From: Roseateles hydrophilus
Lineage (GTDB): Bacteria; Pseudomonadota; Gammaproteobacteria; Burkholderiales; Burkholderiaceae_C
Length of the DNA: 64,000 nt
Direction of reading: 5' to 3'
Assembly: GCF_026712245.1 (NCBI RefSeq)
Contig: NZ_JAPPUY010000003.1
Location: 248,001 to 312,000, forward strand
Within the stretch, counting starts at the first letter, position 1, and the number at the start of each line of letters is the position of its first letter. Under the pieces are notes generated by a model, which was not told where the DNA came from, ran no database searches, and saw nothing but the letters and a program-made list of their open reading frames with translations. Of this stretch, positions 33,819 through 42,640 are shown in pieces. The position numbers were made by a program, and so were the translations under genes.

Positions 33819-35158
33819 GTTCGCATGCGCTGTGGGCCCAGGCGCGAGAGTGCTTCACCGAGCCGCCGGTGGCGCCGGGCGAGGTGTTGAGGCCGTCGCT
33901 TCAGCAGCGCCGCCGGCGGGACTTCGAGCCAGGCGACGGGCGGGCGGCGGTGCGCCTGGTGCGCGATGACGACGGCCTGCTGCGATGGGTGTACGAGCCC
34001 CCGGCGCGGCCGCGCGGCGCCAGCGGCGCCCGGCGCAGCTGGCGCGCCATCGGCGTGGATGCGAACGACACGGTTGAGCGCATTGCCTTCCCCGAGCTGG
34101 GGCTGAATGCCGTCACCGACGGCCTGCGCCGGCTGGACGAGCGGCTGAACCCCGCGCTGGCCGGCCAGCGCCCGGTGGACGGCTTGCGGCGCTGGAATGG
34201 CGCGCACTGGGCGCCGCTGGCGGCGGGCGAGCTGGCCAGCCTGCGGGGCCGTGTGCTGGTGCTGGTGCATGGCACCTTCAGCGCCAGCGCCATGTATGCC
34301 AAGGAGCTGGCCGCCACGGCCGACGGCGAGGCTCTGCTGGCGCGGCTGGCCCGCGCGGGCGGCACCTATGCCGCCGTGCTGGCCTTTGACCACCCGACGC
34401 TCAGCGTCGCGCCGTGGCTGAACGCGCTGGCGCTGCGCGACGCGCTGGCCGACTGCACGGCCGAGCTGGACTTCGTGGGCCACAGCCGGGGCGGGCTGGT
34501 CATCTCCTGGCTGCTGCGCCTGGCGCCCACGCTGCCGGTGCGCCAGGCGCTGTTCGTCGGCTCACCGCTGGCCGGCACCTCGCTGGCGGCGCCGGACAAG
34601 CTGCGCCAGGCGCTGGACACGCTGGCCAGCTTTGCCGATGCCGTGGCCCACGCGGCCCTGAAGGCCGACCGGGCCGTGCCGCCCGGCCTGCAGCCGTTGG
34701 CGCTGGGCGTGGCCGGCCTGGCCTGCGTGCTGGGCCAGGTGCTGGCCCTGGGCGCCCGCACGCCGCTGGCCGACGCCGCGGTGGGCCTGGTGCCCGGGCT
34801 GCTGGCGCAGGGGCGCGTGGCCAACAACCTGGAGCTGGCCCAGCTTTACCCGCTGCCCGGCAGCGTGGACGTGCACGCCATCGGCGGCAGCTTCGTACCG
34901 GCCGAGGTCAACCAGCCGCTGTGGACGCTGTGGCAGCGCGTGACGCAGCTGAAGGACCAGGCGCTGCACCGCGGGGCCGATCTGATCTTCCAGCAACCCA
35001 ACGACCTGGTCGTGGACAGTGCGTCCATGAACCAGCTTGGCACCACACCGCTGGCTGCGCCGCACTGGCAGGACCTGGGCGCCAGCGCCGAGACCCACCA
35101 CTGCAACTACTTCCAGGACCTGCGCGTGCTGACCTGGCTGGACGCGCGACTGCGCTGA
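33815..35158 (+). CDS. lipase-fold alpha/beta hydrolase coupled to the CHAT-type gene
   Basis: The 447-residue protein overlaps the CHAT-type gene by 4 bp (ATGA) and has AAGGAG upstream. A roughly 140-residue N-terminal region of unknown fold precedes the hydrolase core: oxyanion LVLVHGTFS (about 148-156), nucleophile S224 in VGHSRGG, a hydrophobic stretch at 290-330 that could contact membrane, the acid D397 in PNDLVVD and H429 in HHCNYF. There is no signal peptide, so it acts in the cytosol or at the inner face of the membrane. Tight coupling to a protease-like partner suggests one module, perhaps a protease-activated lipase. That mechanism is inference only. Confidence 0.82.
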   Translation: MSSHALWAQARECFTEPPVAPGEVLRPSLQQRRRRDFEPGDGRAAVRLVRDDDGLLRWVYEPPARPRGASGARRSWRAIGVDANDTVERIAFPELGLNAVTDGLRRLDERLNPALAGQRPVDGLRRWNGAHWAPLAAGELASLRGRVLVLVHGTFSASAMYAKELAATADGEALLARLARAGGTYAAVLAFDHPTLSVAPWLNALALRDALADCTAELDFVGHSRGGLVISWLLRLAPTLPVRQALFVGSPLAGTSLAAPDKLRQALDTLASFADAVAHAALKADRAVPPGLQPLALGVAGLACVLGQVLALGARTPLADAAVGLVPGLLAQGRVANNLELAQLYPLPGSVDVHAIGGSFVPAEVNQPLWTLWQRVTQLKDQALHRGADLIFQQPNDLVVDSASMNQLGTTPLAAPHWQDLGASAETHHCNYFQDLRVLTWLDARLR

Positions 35159-35187
35159 ACGGTGTCGTCAGGCGGGGCGGCGGGCGC

Positions 35188-36228
35188 TCATTGCGCCACC
35201 AGCTCCACGCGCCGGTTCTTCGCCCGGCCGGCCTCGCTGCCGTTGCCGGCCACGGGCGCCAGGGCGGCTAGGCCGCGCGCAGCCAGCCGCTTGCCGTCCA
35301 CCTGGTAGGGCGGGGCCGTCAGCGCCGCCACCACGGCCTGGGCGCGGGCCAGACTGAGCTTTTCGTTGGCCTCGACGCTGCCCACGTTGTCGGTGTGGCC
35401 GACGATCCAGGCCTTGAGCCCGGGTTGGGCCTTCAGCAGCTCGGCCATGGCCTCCAGCTGGGGGCGGGACTCGGGCTTGAGCTCGGCCTTGCCGGTGTCG
35501 AAGAACAGGCCGGTCAACGCGATGCGGCCGTCGGCCTGCAGCCCAGCGGCGATGGCGTTGGCGTCCACGCTGACCTGGCCGGTCTGCATGGACCGGGGCT
35601 CGACGATCTCGATGTAGGTGGCGGCGCGGTCGGTGTAGGCGTTGTCGGCCAGCGAGGTGTAGAGCAGCAGCTCCAGCGTGCTGCCGTTGCGGGTGAGCGT
35701 GCCGGCCAGCATGCGGCCCTCGTCGGGGCTGAGCGCCATGACGAGCGGGAACTCGCGGCCCTTGAAACTGCCCCGGGCGCCCATCAGCGAGCCCTTGGCC
35801 CAGCTCATCTGGCGGCCGCGGGCGTTCTTGCCGAGGGCGAAGTAGGTGTCGTGGCAGGCCTTGAGCTCGCAGCTGAAGCGCGGCTTGAAGCCGGCTGCCA
35901 CCAGCGCCTGCTGGTGGTTGCGGAAGACCTCCAGCGCCGTCTTGCCCACCGGGCCCAGGTAGAACAGCTGGGTCAGCTTGCCTTCGGCGCGCACGGGGTC
36001 GGCCAGCTGGCGGCGATCACCGCGCGCGGCTCCGGTGGCGCTGGGCAGTTCGGTGGCGGCCCAGTCCTGCTGACCCCAGCCGGCCAGCGTGCTGCCGGTG
36101 AAGCGGCTGATGACGGGGTGGTCCGCACTCCCCGGCACATCGGCCAGGGTCACGGGGTCAACGGCCTGGGCGCTCAGCGGGAGCGTCAGGGCGAGCAGGG
36201 CGGTCAGGGCGTGGGTGGTCAGGCGCAT
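35188..36228 (-). CDS. OmpA-family protein with N-terminal DUF4892-like region
   Basis: The 346-residue precursor has a signal peptide (LTLPLSAQA). Its N-terminal 200 residues resemble the DUF4892 domain (HPVISRFTGSTLAGW, then LEVFRNHQQALVAAGFKPRFSC). The C-terminal OmpA peptidoglycan-binding domain is at about 235-345 (LFFDTGKAELKPESRPQLEAM, VGHTDNVGSVEANEKLSLARAQAV, AKNRRVEL). It is periplasmic or outer-membrane, tethered to the wall. It is convergent with the hydrolase gene and downstream of the acetyltransferase on the parA strand. Confidence 0.87.
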   Translation of the reverse strand: MRLTTHALTALLALTLPLSAQAVDPVTLADVPGSADHPVISRFTGSTLAGWGQQDWAATELPSATGAARGDRRQLADPVRAEGKLTQLFYLGPVGKTALEVFRNHQQALVAAGFKPRFSCELKACHDTYFALGKNARGRQMSWAKGSLMGARGSFKGREFPLVMALSPDEGRMLAGTLTRNGSTLELLLYTSLADNAYTDRAATYIEIVEPRSMQTGQVSVDANAIAAGLQADGRIALTGLFFDTGKAELKPESRPQLEAMAELLKAQPGLKAWIVGHTDNVGSVEANEKLSLARAQAVVAALTAPPYQVDGKRLAARGLAALAPVAGNGSEAGRAKNRRVELVAQ

Positions 36229-36306
36229 GGTCGGGCATGTTGGCCCAGCCGCCGGAGCCTGCCTGTCGGACGGCGCCCTGAAAACAGGGGACAGCCGGGC
36301 GGGCGC

Positions 36307-37062
36307 TCAGACCAGCTCGGTCTCCGGGCTGCGGTAGTGGTAACGGTAGGCGAAGACGAAGCCCAGGCGGCCGTAGAGGCGCTGGGCGACGGCGTTGTCG
36401 CTGCCCACCTGCAGGTAGGCCTGGGTGGCGCCCTGCTGGCGAGCCAGGGCCAGCAGCGCGCGGCACAGGCGCTCGCCGTGGCCTTGGCGTGGTACGGCGG
36501 AGGCGATGTCGTACAGGCCGACGAGATCGCCCGCCACCACCATCTGGCCGCAGGCGAGCAGCTGGCCTTGCGCGTCGTTCAGCGCGAAGCCCTGGTAGGC
36601 GACCGGGGCCTTGGCGATGCGCTCGGCGTGGGCGGCGATGGCGCTGGCTGACGAGCCGCGCAGCGTGCCGACGAGGGCGGCGTAGGCCGGGGCGTCCAGC
36701 GCCTGGAGGGCAGCCGGCGCGGGCTGTGGCGCCAGGGTTTCCAGCACCATCACGTCGGCCGCATCGAAGGCGGCCCAGCCCTTGGCAGCGAGGCGTTCGT
36801 CCAGGTCGGGCGGCTGGCTCCACGGCGTCACGCGCACGGCCAGCGGCAGGCCGGCGGCATCAAAGGCGCGCTGGCAGCGGGCCAGCAGCTCGTCCAGCGG
36901 CAGCGTGCCCTGGCGCAAGGCGTTGATGCAGCGCGAGCGCTTGGCCTTGCCAGGGGACAGGCGGATCAGCCAGCCGTCGATGTCGGTTTGCTGCGGCGGG
37001 GCGGAGGCATCCAGGCCGGCGAGTTCGGCGCGCACGGCGAGCGCCGGCAGGGCGGTGTTCAC
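36307..37062 (-). CDS. GNAT-family acetyltransferase cotranscribed with parA
   Basis: The 251-residue protein has an N-terminal degenerate GNAT half and a C-terminal catalytic half carrying VPRQGHGERLCRALLALARQQGA and AYLQVGSDNAVAQRLYGRLGF. The start overlaps the parA stop by 4 bp, so it is translationally coupled to parA. It occupies the position where parB normally sits. The substrate is unknown. Confidence 0.88.
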   Translation of the reverse strand: MNTALPALAVRAELAGLDASAPPQQTDIDGWLIRLSPGKAKRSRCINALRQGTLPLDELLARCQRAFDAAGLPLAVRVTPWSQPPDLDERLAAKGWAAFDAADVMVLETLAPQPAPAALQALDAPAYAALVGTLRGSSASAIAAHAERIAKAPVAYQGFALNDAQGQLLACGQMVVAGDLVGLYDIASAVPRQGHGERLCRALLALARQQGATQAYLQVGSDNAVAQRLYGRLGFVFAYRYHYRSPETELV

Positions 37063-37832
37063 CGCATCGTCTCGATGCGCTTCACCATCTCCTTGGCGAA
37101 GTCCACGAATGCCACGGCGCCCTTGGAGGACGGGTCGAACACCACGCCCGGCAAACCGTAGCTCGGTGCTTCGGCCAGGCGCACGTTGCGCGGGATGACG
37201 GTGTCAAACACCTTGTTGCCGAAGTGGGCCTTGAGCTGGTCGCTGACCTGCTGCTGCAGCGTGATGCGCGGGTCGAACATGACGCGCAGCAGGCCGATGA
37301 TCTCCAGGTCGGGGTTCAGGTTGGCGTGGATCTGCTTGATGGTGTTGACCAGGTCGGTCAGCCCCTCCAGCGCGAAGTACTCGCACTGCATGGGCACGAT
37401 GACGCCATGCGCGCTGCACAGGCCGTTCAGCGTCAGCATGGACAGCGACGGCGGGCAGTCGATGAGGATGAAGTCGTAGTCGGCTGCGGCCTGGGCGATC
37501 GCGGCCTTGAGCCGGGCCTCGCGGCGCTCCAGCGCCACCAGGTCCACCTCGGCGCCGGCCAGTTCGCGGTTGGCGCCCAGCACGTCGTAGCCAGCTTTCT
37601 CGGCGTGGGCCTTGGCCTCGGCGATGGTGGCAGACTCCAGCAGCACGTCGTAGACCGTGGTCTCCAGCTTGCGCTTGTCGATGCCCGACCCCATGGTGGC
37701 ATTGCCTTGCGGGTCCAGGTCGATGACGAGGACGCGCTGGCCGATCTTTGCGAGGCCGGCGGCCAGGTTGACGGTGGTGGTGGTCTTGCCGACGCCACCC
37801 TTCTGGTTGGCGATGCAGAAAATCTTGGCCAT
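37059..37832 (-). CDS. parA: chromosome-partitioning ATPase ParA (Soj)
   Basis: The 257-residue protein starts MAKIFCIANQKGGVGKTTT, with the deviant Walker A at about 9-18 (K16). Walker A' and Walker B follow as VLVIDLDPQGNATMG and DFILIDCPPSLSMLTLNGL. Together with ParB and parS it segregates chromosome origins. Order and strand fit the usual mnmG-rsmG-parA run, but parB is displaced to 28.8 kb. An upstream in-frame start (37859) is rejected because it would add a non-conserved nine-residue extension. Confidence 0.96.
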   Translation of the reverse strand: MAKIFCIANQKGGVGKTTTTVNLAAGLAKIGQRVLVIDLDPQGNATMGSGIDKRKLETTVYDVLLESATIAEAKAHAEKAGYDVLGANRELAGAEVDLVALERREARLKAAIAQAAADYDFILIDCPPSLSMLTLNGLCSAHGVIVPMQCEYFALEGLTDLVNTIKQIHANLNPDLEIIGLLRVMFDPRITLQQQVSDQLKAHFGNKVFDTVIPRNVRLAEAPSYGLPGVVFDPSSKGAVAFVDFAKEMVKRIETMR

Positions 37833-37910
37833 GGCTGGGGTTCCGGGAGCAGCCGGCATCGTACCGGTGTCAGAGGGGGTTGGCCCTCGGGCTCGACCCG
37901 TGAAGCGGCC

Positions 37911-38537
37911 TCAGCGAGGCCTCATCCAGACGATGCAGCGCTGCGCGTCCAGACCGGGGACGGCCAGTTGTTCCACGTGAAACACCTCCACGTCAGCCGG
38001 CAGGGCGGCGATCTCGTCGGCCGGGTGCTGGCCCTTCATGGCCATCCACACGGCGCCCGGGGCCAGGTGCTGGCGGGTCAGTGAGGTGAAGTCCACCAGC
38101 GACGCGAACGCGCGGGATGTGATGACGCCGAAGGGCTCGGTCGTCAGTTGCTCGACGCGGCTGTGCACGCCGTGCAGGTTGGGCAGCTTCAGCTCGGCGG
38201 CCACCTGCTGGATGAAGGTGGCCTTCTTGGCGACGGCATCCACGCAGGTCACGTCGGTGGCGGGGCAGCAGATGGCAATCACCACGCCCGGCAGCCCGCC
38301 GCCTGCGCCCACGTCCAACAGGCGCACCGGCGCGCCGTGGCGTAGCAGCGGGGGCAGGGCCGACAGGCTGTCGATCAGGTGGTGGCTCAGCATCTGCGCC
38401 GGGTCACGCACGGCGGTCAGGTTGTAGACCTTGTTCCACTTCTGCAGCAGGGCAAGGTAGGCCAGCAGCTGGTCGAGTTGGTGGTCGCTGAGGTTCAGGC
38501 CCAGTTGGGTGGCGGCGGCTTGGAGGGTGTCTTTCAT
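37911..38537 (-). CDS. rsmG: 16S rRNA (guanine-527-N7)-methyltransferase
   Basis: The 208-residue SAM-dependent enzyme (formerly GidB) methylates G527 of 16S rRNA. The SAM loop is [18 protein letters not shown] (about 73-90), and the N-terminal [13 protein letters not shown] and the later ITSRAFASL are family marks. It overlaps mnmG by 4 bp. Its 3' part contains a parS site, read as FHVEQ. Confidence 0.96.
   Translation of the reverse strand: MKDTLQAAATQLGLNLSDHQLDQLLAYLALLQKWNKVYNLTAVRDPAQMLSHHLIDSLSALPPLLRHGAPVRLLDVGAGGGLPGVVIAICCPATDVTCVDAVAKKATFIQQVAAELKLPNLHGVHSRVEQLTTEPFGVITSRAFASLVDFTSLTRQHLAPGAVWMAMKGQHPADEIAALPADVEVFHVEQLAVPGLDAQRCIVWMRPR
37969..37984. promoter_or_regulatory. parS: parS site inside rsmG
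   Basis: TGTTCCACGTGAAACA matches the chromosomal parS consensus TGTTNCACGTGAAACA at every fixed position. It is the ParB loading site, located in the rsmG 3' coding region. Confidence 0.9.
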
Positions 38538-40495
38538 GCAGTGGCCACCGTGTCGGCAGCTTCGGTGAAGCCCTTGAACTTGCCCTTCTTCAGGTGCACC
38601 AGCAGCAGCGAGATGGCAGCCGGTGTGATGCCCGAGATGCGCGAGGCCTGGCCCAGGGTTTCCGGGCGGTGGGTGTTGAGCTTCTGCCGCGCCTCGAAGG
38701 AGAGGGCGTGGACGAGGCTGTAGTCCAGCTCATCCGGCAACTTCAGATGCTCGAAGTGGGCGGCGCGGGCGACATCATCGACCTGCTTGTTGATGTAGCC
38801 GGCGTACTTGACGCTGATTTCCACCTGCTCGGCCACCAGGTCGGCCAGCTCAGCGCCGAGTTCGGCGGCGAGTGTTTCACGTGAAACCACGACCTCGGGT
38901 TTGGCGATGGCGGCCACCTCGGCCACAGTGTCGAAGCCCACACCAGGGCGGCGCAGCAGGTCGGCGAGGTTGTACTCGCGCTCCAGCGCCTTGCCCACCA
39001 GCCGCTCGGCCTCAGCCGCGGGCAGGATGCCCGGGTGCACCCAGGTGCTCTTGAGCTTCTCTGTTTCACGTGAAACAGCGTCGCGCTTGCGGTTGAAGGC
39101 TGCCCAGCGCTCGTCGTCCACCAGGCCGAGCTGGCGGCCTACTTCGGTCAGGCGTGCATCGGCGTTGTCCTCGCGCAGCTGCAGCCGGAACTCGGCGCGG
39201 CTGGTGAACATGCGGTAAGGCTCGGTGACGCCCTTGGTGATGAGGTCGTCCACCAGCACGCCCAAGTAGGCCTGATCACGCGCTGGCGTCCACGGCCCAT
39301 CGCCGCGCACCTGCAGCGCGGCGTTCAGGCCGGCGAACAGGCCCTGGGCGGCGGCTTCCTCGTAGCCGGTCGTGCCGTTGATCTGGCCGGCGAAGAACAG
39401 GCCCTGGATCACCTTGGTCTCGAAGCTGCTCTTCAGCCCGCGCGGGTCGAAGTAGTCGTACTCGATGGCGTAGCCGGGGCGAATGATGTCGGCGTTCTCC
39501 AGGCCCGGGATGCTGCGCACGGCGGCCAGCTGGATGTCGAAGGGCAGGGAGGTGGAGATGCCGTTGGGGTAGAACTCGTGCGTCGTCAGGCCCTCAGGCT
39601 CCAGGAAGATCTGGTGCGAGTCCTTGTCGGCGAAGCGGTTCACCTTGTCTTCGATGCTCGGGCAGTAGCGCGGGCCCACGCCCTCGATGACGCCGGTGAA
39701 CATCGGGCTGCGGTCGAAGCCGCTGCGGATGATCTCGTGCGTGCGGGCGTTGGTGTGCGTGATCCAGCAAGGCACCTGCTGCGGGTGCATGGCGGTGTTG
39801 CCCATGAAGCTGAACACCGGCACCGGCGTCAGGTCACCCGGTTGCGCCTCGCACTTGCTGAAGTCGATGGTGCGGCCATCGATGCGCGGCGGCGTGCCGG
39901 TTTTCAGGCGCCCTTGTGGCAGCTTGAGTTCCTTCAGCCGCGCCGACAGCGACACGGCCGGCGGGTCGCCCGCGCGGCCGGCGGCGTAGTTCTGCAGGCC
40001 CACATGCACGCGGCCGTCCAGGAAGGTGCCGGCCGTCAGCACCACGGCGCGGGCGCGGAACTGGATGCCGGCCTGGGTAACGGCGCCCACCACGCGGTCG
40101 CCCTCCACCATCAGGTCGTCCACCGCCTGCTGGAACAGCATCAGGTTGGGCTGGTTCTCCAGCCGGCGGCGGATGGCAGCCTTGTAGAGGATGCGGTCGG
40201 CCTGGGCGCGGGTGGCGCGCACGGCCGGGCCCTTTGACGAATTGAGGATGCGGAACTGGATGCCGCCTTCGTCGGTGGCCAGCGCCATCGCGCCGCCCAG
40301 CGCGTCCACCTCTTTCACGAGGTGGCCCTTGCCGATGCCGCCGATGCTGGGGTTGCAGCTCATCGCCCCGAGGGTTTCGATGTTGTGGGTCAGCAGCAGC
40401 GTCTGCGCGCCCATGCGCGCAGCGGCCAGCGCGGCCTCGGTGCCGGCATGGCCGCCGCCGACGACGATGACGTCGAATTCCTTGGGGTAGAGCAT
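38534..40495 (-). CDS. mnmG: tRNA uridine-5-carboxymethylaminomethyl synthesis enzyme MnmG
   Basis: The 653-residue FAD enzyme (GidA) acts with MnmE to modify U34 of tRNA. The FAD site is [21 protein letters not shown] at the N-terminus, followed by [24 protein letters not shown]. Further signatures are [22 protein letters not shown] and the C-terminal helical domain ([10 protein letters not shown]..., [19 protein letters not shown]). It leads the mnmG-rsmG-parA cluster and carries two parS sites within its coding sequence. Confidence 0.97.
   Translation of the reverse strand: MLYPKEFDVIVVGGGHAGTEAALAAARMGAQTLLLTHNIETLGAMSCNPSIGGIGKGHLVKEVDALGGAMALATDEGGIQFRILNSSKGPAVRATRAQADRILYKAAIRRRLENQPNLMLFQQAVDDLMVEGDRVVGAVTQAGIQFRARAVVLTAGTFLDGRVHVGLQNYAAGRAGDPPAVSLSARLKELKLPQGRLKTGTPPRIDGRTIDFSKCEAQPGDLTPVPVFSFMGNTAMHPQQVPCWITHTNARTHEIIRSGFDRSPMFTGVIEGVGPRYCPSIEDKVNRFADKDSHQIFLEPEGLTTHEFYPNGISTSLPFDIQLAAVRSIPGLENADIIRPGYAIEYDYFDPRGLKSSFETKVIQGLFFAGQINGTTGYEEAAAQGLFAGLNAALQVRGDGPWTPARDQAYLGVLVDDLITKGVTEPYRMFTSRAEFRLQLREDNADARLTEVGRQLGLVDDERWAAFNRKRDAVSRETEKLKSTWVHPGILPAAEAERLVGKALEREYNLADLLRRPGVGFDTVAEVAAIAKPEVVVSRETLAAELGAELADLVAEQVEISVKYAGYINKQVDDVARAAHFEHLKLPDELDYSLVHALSFEARQKLNTHRPETLGQASRISGITPAAISLLLVHLKKGKFKGFTEAADTVATA
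38873..38888. promoter_or_regulatory. parS: parS site inside mnmG (one mismatch)
   Basis: TGTTTCACGTGAAACC differs from the parS consensus only at the last base. It is read in the minus frame as VSRET. Confidence 0.8.
39062..39077. promoter_or_regulatory. parS: perfect parS site inside mnmG
   Basis: TGTTTCACGTGAAACA is the canonical 16-bp palindromic parS. It also encodes VSRET in mnmG. Confidence 0.95.
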
Positions 40496-40625
40496 CTCGT
40501 TCCTGGCAAGAGCAGGCCCGGGCAGGGCGCCTGGGCAAACCCTGAATTTTACGAACCGCCTGTGGACAAGTCACCCACCGGATTTCTCGCCGGCTGCGCC
40601 TTCCTGCCGCGTGTGCATGCCGCCG

Positions 40626-40659
40626 AAAAAGTGCCCGACGGCCGTGCTGACCGTCGGGC
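40626..40659 (-). terminator. rho-independent terminator of the SRAP transcript
   Basis: GCCCGACGG (40633-40641) and CCGTCGGGC (40651-40659) form a 9-bp stem. On the minus strand it is followed by ACTTTTTC. It ends the SRAP/small-protein unit upstream of mnmG. Confidence 0.8.
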
Positions 40660-40726
40660 CCAAGGTCCTGTCGTCCAGAAGACGCCAGGCAACTGCGCGA
40701 ATGCCGCTGCGTTGCAGGCGCCGGGC

Positions 40727-40981
40727 TCAGTCGGCGGCCGATGCCTCGGGCCAGGCGATGTCGTCCGGTGCGGCGGGCGGCGTGAGGTGCCAGGCGTGGT
40801 CGGCGGGCGGCTTGAGTGCGCGCAGCTCGGGCCGGGCATCGATGACGCGCCGCGCGCTCAGGATGCTGTGCGCGAATTCGGGGCTGGCCAGGAGCTTGTA
40901 GTCCAGGTAGCTGTCATGGCGCTCGGGCCAGACGCGCCACCAGGCCACGATGCTGTCCACATTGCTCAGGTCGAGTTGCAT
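40727..40981 (-). CDS. small conserved-looking protein, unknown function
   Basis: The 84-residue protein begins MQLDLSNVDSIVAWWRVWPERHDSYLDYKLLASPEF and has a proline-rich end. I do not recognise a family, but the composition and the ordered WWRVWPERHDSYL motif look like a real protein. It lies 13 bp after the SRAP gene on the same strand, with a terminator following, so it is probably cotranscribed and SOS-controlled. Confidence 0.65.
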   Translation of the reverse strand: MQLDLSNVDSIVAWWRVWPERHDSYLDYKLLASPEFAHSILSARRVIDARPELRALKPPADHAWHLTPPAAPDDIAWPEASAAD

Positions 40982-40994
40982 GGCGTGCTCCGCT

Positions 40995-41807
40995 TCAGAA
41001 GAGCTCGGCCGTGGTTGGGCCGACGGGCTCGGATGCCGGGATGCGCAAGGCGCGCGGGCCCCGGGGCGTGCGTGGCGGCGGCGCTTCGACCGCCATCGCG
41101 TGCCACTCGTGGGCGAACATGTCGGGCAGCACCGACCAGCTGGCCGGTTCGCGCGGCAGGGCCGTGGCACGCGCCTCGGGCGCGGCGTTCAGCGGCTCGG
41201 TCGCTGCGCGTTGCAGCAGTCGCTCGGCGTCCTTCAGGCCGCTGTCCAGCCACAGCGGCAGCGCTGGCGCCGCCAGCATGACGGGCATGCGAGGCGGCTG
41301 GCCGGGCAGGGTCAGGTGGCGGAACACCTCGTGCTCGTCGGCGGCTCGGGTCAGCACGCTGAAGCACAGCACCGTCTCGCCGGCTGGCCCGGTCCATTCG
41401 TTCCACAGCCCGGCCAGCGCGAGCGGCGCGCCGTCGGCATGCTGCACCTGCCAGCGCTGCGGCCGGCCGGTGGCGTAGCTCCAGGCCGAGACATGCGCCA
41501 CCGGCACGATGCAGCGGCGCCCGGCCCACCAGCTTTCGCGGACCTTGGCTTGTGACTTCATCGCCTCGACCGGGCAGTGCATGGTGGGCTGCGCCAGGTC
41601 GGCCGTGCCGGCCGCCGGGGGCAACAGGCCAAGCCGCCCGAGGCGCACGTCGCCGAGCGCGCCCTGCGGGGCTGCATCGGCATGAAGAATGACCGGCCAT
41701 GCCGCGGCCGGGCCGGCGGTGGCGGGCGGGGCGCTCTCGGGCAGCGCCATGCCGAAGCGAGCGAGCCACTGCGCGTTGTCGGTGACGGGTTCGTAGTGCG
41801 TGAGCAT
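40995..41807 (-). CDS. SRAP (YedK/HMCES-like) family protein lacking Cys2
   Basis: The 270-residue protein has the SRAP layout: MLTHYEPVT at the N-terminus, AMKSQAKVRESWWAGRRCIVPVAHVSAW, LAGLWNEWTG, FSVLTRAADEHEVF and PPRMPVML. Active SRAP proteins use Cys2 to crosslink abasic sites, plus an Asn and Glu (EW) and a His before RMP. Here residue 2 is Leu, the Glu of the usual FYEW is replaced (HVSAW) and the His before RMP is absent. It is therefore likely inactive or works differently. A LexA box 51 bp upstream indicates SOS induction. Confidence 0.82.
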   Translation of the reverse strand: MLTHYEPVTDNAQWLARFGMALPESAPPATAGPAAAWPVILHADAAPQGALGDVRLGRLGLLPPAAGTADLAQPTMHCPVEAMKSQAKVRESWWAGRRCIVPVAHVSAWSYATGRPQRWQVQHADGAPLALAGLWNEWTGPAGETVLCFSVLTRAADEHEVFRHLTLPGQPPRMPVMLAAPALPLWLDSGLKDAERLLQRAATEPLNAAPEARATALPREPASWSVLPDMFAHEWHAMAVEAPPPRTPRGPRALRIPASEPVGPTTAELF

Positions 41808-41858
41808 GGTTGGATGCTGTGGCCAGCCGGGCCGTCCCTGGGCTGTGTGGTGATGTTA

Positions 41859-41874
41859 CTGTATAAAAAAACAG
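41859..41874. promoter_or_regulatory. LexA (SOS) box
   Basis: CTGTATAAAAAAACAG fits CTGT-N8-ACAG exactly and sits in an A/T-rich core. It lies 51 bp before the SRAP start and 60 bp before the divergent Crp/Fnr gene, so it may repress both. Confidence 0.8.
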
Positions 41875-41934
41875 CTGTTGGTGTTGTGGGTGACCGATGC
41901 CTGCGCAGGCCACGCGGCGTGCTGCAATCGCGCC

Positions 41935-42573
41935 ATGTCTATTCCGTCTGATGCCGTGCTCGCGCCGCTGGCCGACCTCGCCGCGCGCGCCCAGCCCCTG
42001 TGCGTGCCGGCCGGCACGCGGCTCTTCGATGCCGGCCAGCCCTGCCCAGGCTTCCCGCTGGTGGACGCTGGCAGCGTGAGCGTGTCGCTGCTGGCGCCGG
42101 ACGGTCGGCGGCTGGAGCTCTATCGGGTGGAGCCCGGCGAGGTCTGTGTCGTGTCGGCCACCTGTTTGTTTGCGCATCGCGTGGCCACGGCCAGCGGCGA
42201 GGCGCGCACCGAGACGGCGCTGCGCCTCATCAGCCCGGCGGACTTCGAGGCCGTCTGCGAGCGCGACCCGGTGCTGCGCCGCTACGTGATGGGCCTGATG
42301 GCCGAGCGTCTGGCCGACCTGATGGCGCTGGTGGAGGCCGTGGCCTTCCAGCGGTTGGACCAGCGCCTGGCCGCGCTGCTGTGCGCCCGCGGCCCGCGGC
42401 TGCTGGCCACGCACCAGCAGCTGGCCGACGAGCTGGGCACCGTGCGCGAGATCGTCAGCCGGCTGCTGCGCCGCTTCGAGCGCGACGGCTGGGTGCAGCT
42501 GGGCCGGGAGCGCATTGACGTGACCGACGTGGCCGCGTTGCATCGCCTTTGCGCGGCGTCAAACGCTGTGTGA
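41935..42573 (+). CDS. Crp/Fnr-family transcriptional regulator
   Basis: The 212-residue protein has an N-terminal cyclic-nucleotide-fold domain (about 10-120; ...SVSLLAPDGRRLELYRVEPGEVCVVSATCLFA) and a C-terminal Crp-type winged helix (about 140-200; LATHQQLADELGTVREIVSRLLRRFERDGWV). The FNR cluster cysteines are not arranged as in Fnr. The GEVCVVSATCL pair belongs to a redox- or ligand-type subgroup often found next to DUF2892 genes, as here. It shares the SOS-box intergenic region with the SRAP gene. Confidence 0.92.
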   Translation: MSIPSDAVLAPLADLAARAQPLCVPAGTRLFDAGQPCPGFPLVDAGSVSVSLLAPDGRRLELYRVEPGEVCVVSATCLFAHRVATASGEARTETALRLISPADFEAVCERDPVLRRYVMGLMAERLADLMALVEAVAFQRLDQRLAALLCARGPRLLATHQQLADELGTVREIVSRLLRRFERDGWVQLGRERIDVTDVAALHRLCAASNAV

Positions 42574-42640
42574 CGCAGGTCACCGACAGCGGTGGCTCCC
42601 CCGCCGAGGATGACGGCATCGCAACCCGAAGGAGAGCTTC

